This document shows positions 13,958 to 14,401 of a DNA stretch of 14,401 nt, one piece after another (the first letter of the stretch is position 1; the number at the start of each line of letters is the position of its first letter). The notes beneath the pieces are model-generated. The model was not told the DNA's origin and searched no databases. It saw nothing but the letters and a program-made list of their open reading frames with translations. The translations under genes and the position numbers were made by a program. This stretch comes from JAYRWD01 sp041918255 (lineage in GTDB: Bacteria > Patescibacteriota > Dojkabacteria > B142 > WJKM01), in the NCBI GenBank assembly GCA_041918255.1, contig JAYRWD010000019.1, positions 1 to 14,401 on the forward strand, in the 5' to 3' direction.

Positions 13958-14401
13958 TTAGGTTAAACCGTAATTTTTAGAATTCATCTCATGTAAGGCA
14001 ACAATAAATAAAGATTCGCTCCAGCCAAGAGGAGTATTTTCGTTATATGCGCTACTATTTGAAAAATATAACTCTGGGATACCTTTCTCGGTATCTAGTT
14101 TAATCTCTTGCTGTAATAAATCTCTGGCTTTATCTTTTTTACCTAAATGTTCATAGATAATGGCAAGCCAAGACAATCCAAAAGTCCATTCGGCTTCTTC
14201 GCTGTATCCATCGGGGTTTTTGTTGTAATAGTAGTCATTTTTATATCTTATTACTCCATGTTTTCGCAAAAGATGATATTCTACATTTGAAAGTACAACA
14301 AGTCGTTGTTCTGGATTCAAAACGTTGTAGGGATATATTAAACTGAGTAATGCTAAATCTACAAATTTTTTTTCAGATTCTCGGGGTATAAGTTTATTTA
14401 A
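13958..14401 (-). CDS. GH15-related protein, C-terminal part (runs off the window)
   Basis: The minus-strand frame is open from the window edge to the TAA at 13958-13960, giving 147 visible residues with no credible start inside; a TTG at 14320 is internal. The sequence has helical-barrel character: ESEKKFVDLALLSLIYPYNV, then GYSEEAEWTFGLSWLAIIYEHLGKKDKARDLL and a final TPLGWSESLFIVALHEM. These match the end of GH15/phosphorylase-kinase-alpha-like proteins. In the WSHxE motif that supplies the catalytic base of glucoamylases, this protein has Leu where the Glu should be (WSESLF, against WSHVEF in the sister gene at 9981-12026). It may be a sugar-binding or differently acting GH15 relative. 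It is upstream of the debranching gene and co-transcribed with it. The N-terminal half and the general-acid motif cannot be judged. Confidence 0.78.
   Translation of the reverse strand, partial: LNKLIPRESEKKFVDLALLSLIYPYNVLNPEQRLVVLSNVEYHLLRKHGVIRYKNDYYYNKNPDGYSEEAEWTFGLSWLAIIYEHLGKKDKARDLLQQEIKLDTEKGIPELYFSNSSAYNENTPLGWSESLFIVALHEMNSKNYGLT

Noticed and set aside
1..14401. CRISPR array, tRNA, rRNA or prophage genes
   Set aside because: No regularly spaced repeats, cloverleaf-like sequence, ribosomal RNA segments or phage proteins were seen on either strand.
1..14401. Recoded UGA (as in SR1 or Gracilibacteria)
   Set aside because: All gene models close in the standard bacterial code with full-length family matches, and Trp is encoded by TGG.

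Overview
The window reads as a piece of a small, gene-dense, AT-rich bacterial genome, most likely from the Candidate Phyla Radiation (Patescibacteria). This rests on short gaps between genes, the near absence of Shine-Dalgarno motifs before the start codons, domain-reduced Mur ligase homologues, a short transaldolase paired with RpiB, and a fermentation-style set of glycogen-degrading enzymes. UGA is not needed as a sense codon in any gene, so the SR1/Gracilibacteria code does not apply. I cannot name the phylum from the sequence alone.

Layout. (1) Positions 1-172 probably hold the C-terminal end of a plus-strand membrane protein that enters from outside the window. It converges on (2) a minus-strand group at 202-2442, read as ssb, then a small anchored protein with a calcium-loop-like motif and a cohesin-like domain, then an AI-2E family transporter. 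(3) A 236-nt gap separates ssb from the minus-strand alpha-glucan phosphorylase gene (2679-4700). (4) A 125-nt AT-rich divergent promoter region leads into a plus-strand operon at 4826-9974: MurA-like, truncated MurF-like pseudo-ligase, ECF-type sigma factor, MurE-like, transaldolase, RpiB. (5) That operon converges, with only 6 nt between stop codons, on a minus-strand operon at 9981-14401+: a GH15 protein (partial, runs off the window), a GH133-type debranching enzyme, and a full GH15 glucoamylase-type enzyme.

How they work together. Phosphorylase would release glucose-1-phosphate from glycogen or another alpha-glucan, the debranching enzyme would remove the alpha-1,6 stubs, and GH15 enzymes would release free glucose. 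Transaldolase and RpiB belong to the non-oxidative pentose phosphate pathway, which links such sugars to ribose for nucleotides. The MurA- and MurE-like enzymes belong to cytoplasmic peptidoglycan precursor synthesis. Between them lie two regulatory or non-enzymatic-looking genes: a MurF homologue that has lost its P-loop lysine and its C-terminal half, and a sigma factor with no recognisable anti-sigma partner.

The strongest points for follow-up are the degenerate MurF-like gene kept intact inside a mur operon, the sigma factor embedded there, the Cys-to-Asp change at the MurA active site (predicting fosfomycin insensitivity), and the small cohesin-like protein. No CRISPR array, insertion sequence, tRNA or rRNA gene was seen.
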